Source of the DNA: Lobosporangium transversale
Lineage: Eukaryota; Mortierellomycota; Mortierellomycetes; Mortierellales; Mortierellaceae
NCBI RefSeq assembly: GCF_002105155.1
Contig: NW_019028982.1
Location: forward strand, 186,001 to 250,000
Reading direction: 5' to 3'
DNA length: 64,000 nucleotides
Positions within the stretch are counted from its first letter, which is position 1. Each line of letters opens with the position of its first letter. The notes under the pieces were generated by a model. That model saw only the letters and a program-made list of their open reading frames with translations. It was not told the origin of the DNA and made no database searches. Of the stretch, positions 60,982 through 64,000 are shown piece by piece. The position numbers and the translations under genes are program-made.

Positions 60982-61071
60982 AACGTCGTTTGCGTATTAT
61001 GCTTAAAAAGAAAGGAAGAAGTAAGACAAGAATGTATTTTTTATTCAAATAAAAAAAATTCAAAACTGCCA

Positions 61072-63539
61072 CTAATAGTAATAACGCGACTGAATATCCT
61101 GAACCATGTCAGCAAGCTAAAAGTGTTTGAAAAATAGAAACACACAAATGTTAATGTGCATCGAGCTGTAGAATCCAAAAAAGTTCATCGCCATGGGAGA
61201 CCCATCTCTTCATGTCTGAAACCCACCTTTCCAGCCCCTGCTTGAACAGCATTCTTGAGTGTAGCCAGGTCAGCTTGTCCTAGCTTTTTGGCTAGATCTG
61301 ATCCTGAGAGATTACCCAGAGACGCCAATGAAACTGAAATAATAACAACAACAACAATAGCATTAATAATAATAGTAATTAGACATGTGTTATTAAACTG
61401 CTGTTGCTCCTACTTTTATCATCGTTGTTCTCAACTCACCATCACTACCCAAACTCGGTGGTTCGTCCTGTCGTCCAAAATATTGATTGCTGCTAATACT
61501 CGTCGCTCCTGAAAAGGCTTGCAGTCGACTCGTGGCCTCTGCCTGCGCTTCCGCGTCATAATTGTTGCGTCCAAAATATTGATCCGATGATATCGCTTTC
61601 TGATTTCCAAACTTTTCACGAGCAGCTGTAACGTTCTCTACTTTTTTTTTTTTTTTTTTTTTTTTTAAAGAACATCAGAAGGGATGGGCCTTTTATCAGT
61701 AAAAGTCAAACGCATGATGAGAGAGCTACTTACTCGTGCACCTTTTATATTGACGTCGTACCTTCTACTTGTGGAGAATAACTGCTGCTACTCGTGCTAC
61801 CAAAACCAGTACGGACACTTGAAGGCTTAGCAGTTGGTGTAGCACCAAATCCCATACGCCCCATCCCCATCCCCAACCTTTCCATATCTTCAGAGGATGT
61901 TCTAGACTTGTCAGCTGTATTAGCCTGGTAATAGTTGGTGCGTGCATTCAAGGCATTCATACTATTGGCGCCATGGCCTTCTGCAGCAACCCTAGCCGCT
62001 TCTTCCCTAGCCTTTTCTGCAGCCAACTTTTGTAAGCGCTCTTCTTCAGCTGCTTCGAACCCAATCTTCTCGATCCTCTCGGCCTCAGCCCGAGCACGAG
62101 CCTCAGCCTCCTCGAAACTGATCGTTCCAGCCTTTTTTGCTCCAAGTTTCATAGGTTTGGATGCTGTGCCAGTTTTACGAGCGGAGGTAAGAGTTGATTT
62201 GACAGGTCGTGAGGCAGTTGAAGATGTACGAGCTAGTGAACCAGATCCGAACCCAACAGAGGGAGGGGCAACAAGTTGAGGTGAGGTTGGGTTTGCAGAG
62301 GGCTTTGTAGGCTGATTCCAATTTTCAAAAAAGTCATCGTCAGCGTTGGTTGCTGGCACTGAGGTCGATAAAGCAGACTTATTGCTGTCTTCTGAACGTT
62401 GCTCGAGGCCATGTTTTCCTGGGTGTCTACATATTTTGTTGATTGATAAAAAGATTAAATATTGCTTCAGTTAGATAAAGGAGAAAAGGAAACATCTAAA
62501 AAAGCAAAAAAGGGGGGCCTTACGCAAGCATGTCCTCCTTGACTTTTTGAGCAAGCTTTTCCTTGTAGGCAATGGCAACCTTGCTTGAATACTTTGTCTT
62601 TGCATCCTTGGTGTCCGCGCCTGGGTATTTACTAAAGTATTCTCTTGCTGCTGCATTGCCCCCAACAATCATAGTTCGAAGCTGCTCCCATGTCCATTTG
62701 TCCAGTACAGTTGATCTAATATAACCGTTAAAATATCAGAAATGAAGGTGGTTGGTTTTGAGTATGTGTGTTTGTGCTTTTTTTTTTTTTTTTTTTTTTT
62801 TTTTTTCAAATATGAGAGCTTGATCTAGTTATGGTGCGCGAAGCATAGCGTTCAATAAAAGAGGATCCGCGCACATGTGTATGAAGCGAATATATTGAGG
62901 TATTGGTCCATTTTTTCCCATACTGAGCTGGAGTTTTTTTTTTTTTTTTTTTTCTCATTGTTTCAATGCTGTCGAATGAAAGAGTATGCTATCAAATACA
63001 AACTTGCCACGTAAGTCAGCGAATGCTCAACAATCCATTCGAACTTTCATAGTCCTTACCGGACAAAACTGACGTGTGTGCCAAAACTACGATGAAGTGC
63101 GCCACAGTCTGTGCAAAGAAAGATGCCGAATGGAATGCTTGTCCAACAATTTTGGTCAATGCTTGCATGACAGTCGAAGCAGTTCTACATTACATTCATT
63201 ACATTTAAAATTTGATTGATATGTCAGTATGAGCTGACGTTCTATTCCCATGATACACGAAATCAAAAAAGTGCTTTGCTCTATAATTCAGTACGTTGTG
63301 TTGTATCAAATCAAAAGAAGCCCCCCCCTCATAAACTTGAGATGCTTCGATGTTCTCAGTGCTAATATTCAAGTACAGACTGTGACTTGAAGCACAAGAG
63401 CGCTCAATACATGTCATTAAAATAAAAAAATAAATAAAATAAAATAAAAAAAGAAGTAAAAGATATAGACCTTGTTCGCACGGTGCAAAGATAGCTTCTT
63501 GAAGACGTCTTGGATTTCTTGTTTTGTTGGTTCCGCCAT
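61072..63539 (-). CDS. GLO3: ArfGAP, Glo3 / ArfGAP2-3 type
   Basis: GTPase-activating protein for Arf1 in COPI vesicle formation at the Golgi. Seven exons join in phase: 63471-63539, 63060-63184, 62524-62715, 61762-62426, 61440-61637, 61227-61333 and 61072-61116, giving 466 aa. The zinc-finger GAP domain has C25, C28, C47 and C50 and the arginine finger in ALHRSFGTHVSFVRS, then LDKWTWEQLRTMIVGGN. The spacing between the second and third Cys is 18 residues; most relatives have 16. A charged coiled segment (EEAEARARAEAERIEK, LAAEKAREEAARVA) follows. The C-terminal part has two Glo3-type motifs, AISSDQYFGRNNY and SISSNQYFGRQDE, which mark the Glo3/ArfGAP2-3 branch. The first donor (gtctat) is non-consensus. 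Confidence 0.92.
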
Positions 63540-63791
63540 AATGCTGTGTTTGGGAAATAAGGGTGTAGTCGAGAAGGAATGAGAGGGAAATGAGGAGAGA
63601 CGAACAAGTTTTTTTCTTTAGTTGTTACCCCTCTCTCTTTTCGCTTGCTTTTTTGGGCCTTTTGCAAAAAGTCACGGTACACATGATATTAGAAAGATCT
63701 AGGCTGCAAGGCTGTACAAAACATGAACATCTCCCTAGACTACTAGAAATTGTATTAAAAAGAAAAATACAGCAAGGATTTTGTAACCCAT

Positions 63792-63824
<33 letters not shown>

Positions 63825-63919
63825 TGGCAAAGGGATCTCATCCATGGCATTACGATTGGAAATAAGCTTGGCACAACTTTTGTATTGTAAACATTTTATT
63901 TTTCAATTATATTACTGTA
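63540..63919. other. Spacer upstream of the ArfGAP gene
   Basis: 380 bp between the ArfGAP start and the stop of the gene at the window edge. T run of about 26 at 63798-63823. No coding frame is supported. Confidence 0.6.
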
Positions 63920-64000
63920 TTAGATCTCGTATAACCCATGCTCATACGTGAGTCCGAAACGCTTGTGGAAAGGATAAAGGCGCATACGCACATAGAACCG
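63920..64000 (-). CDS. C-terminal end of an unidentified gene (partial)
   Basis: On the minus strand the last 26 codons read RFYVRMRLYPFHKRFGLTYE and then HGLYEI before a TAA stop. The composition looks coding and is unlike the surrounding repeats. I do not recognise the family from this fragment. The rest lies beyond the window. Confidence 0.4.
   Translation of the reverse strand, partial: RFYVRMRLYPFHKRFGLTYEHGLYEI

Noticed and set aside
63831..63870. Short plus-strand frame MAKGSHPWHYDWK
   Set aside because: It stops after 13 codons, follows a T run and has no splice support.
1..64000. tRNA, rRNA and CRISPR features
   Set aside because: I looked by eye for B-box-like motifs, rRNA stretches and regularly spaced repeats; nothing convincing was found, but a dedicated search was not possible.

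Overview
The window is a stretch of a fungal nuclear genome. Genes are intron-rich, with short introns that are mostly GT-AG. The gene set is fungal: a hyphal chitin synthase with a myosin-like motor domain, an Sst2/FlbA-type RGS regulator, the SAGA subunit Spt8, a Scp160/vigilin-type KH protein, a Yck-type casein kinase I and a Glo3-type ArfGAP. Two F-box/LRR-like proteins, and A/T homopolymers of 20-35 bases in introns and intergenic DNA, point to an early-diverging fungus. I infer Mortierellomycota (Mortierella/Lobosporangium-like) from style, not from a database match. Exons below were assembled by hand from splice signals, and each model was checked for reading-frame continuity.

Layout. 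1-1152 (-): homeodomain factor, cut by the window edge. 1153-4992: gene-poor simple-sequence DNA. 4993-7481 (-): hexokinase, 7 exons. 8300-9838 (+): F-box/LRR-like protein. 10162-15981: a complete 5,820-bp pogo/Tigger-like DNA transposon with perfect 155-bp terminal inverted repeats and a TA target-site duplication. It carries a DDD transposase and a second multi-exon gene with a PD-(D/E)XK-like motif. 16143-18488 (-): unknown Ser/Thr/Pro-rich protein. 18489-21912: gene-poor. 21913-23694 (-): membrane-anchored GH17 glucanase. 25627-28016 (+): casein kinase I. 28632-29831 (-): NudC, divergent from 30059-33380 (+): INCENP. 33638-35794 (-): Spt8, divergent from 36843-39266 (+): S9 serine peptidase. 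40941-43862 (+): DEP-RGS protein, convergent with 44038-45644 (-): F-box/LRR-like gene with an apparent frameshift in a G-run. 46715-50932 (-): KH-repeat protein (vigilin/Scp160). 51384-58253 (-): chitin synthase with myosin-like domain (2,100 aa). 59536-60981 (-): bacterial-type ABC solute-binding protein. 61072-63539 (-): Glo3-type ArfGAP. 63920-64000 (-): last codons of another gene.

The host genes are mostly housekeeping: sugar phosphorylation, cell wall, signalling, mitosis, transcription, RNA binding and vesicle traffic. The accessory elements most worth following are the large pogo-like transposon with its second gene and unusual inter-gene repeat block, and the solute-binding-protein gene, which looks bacterial in origin.
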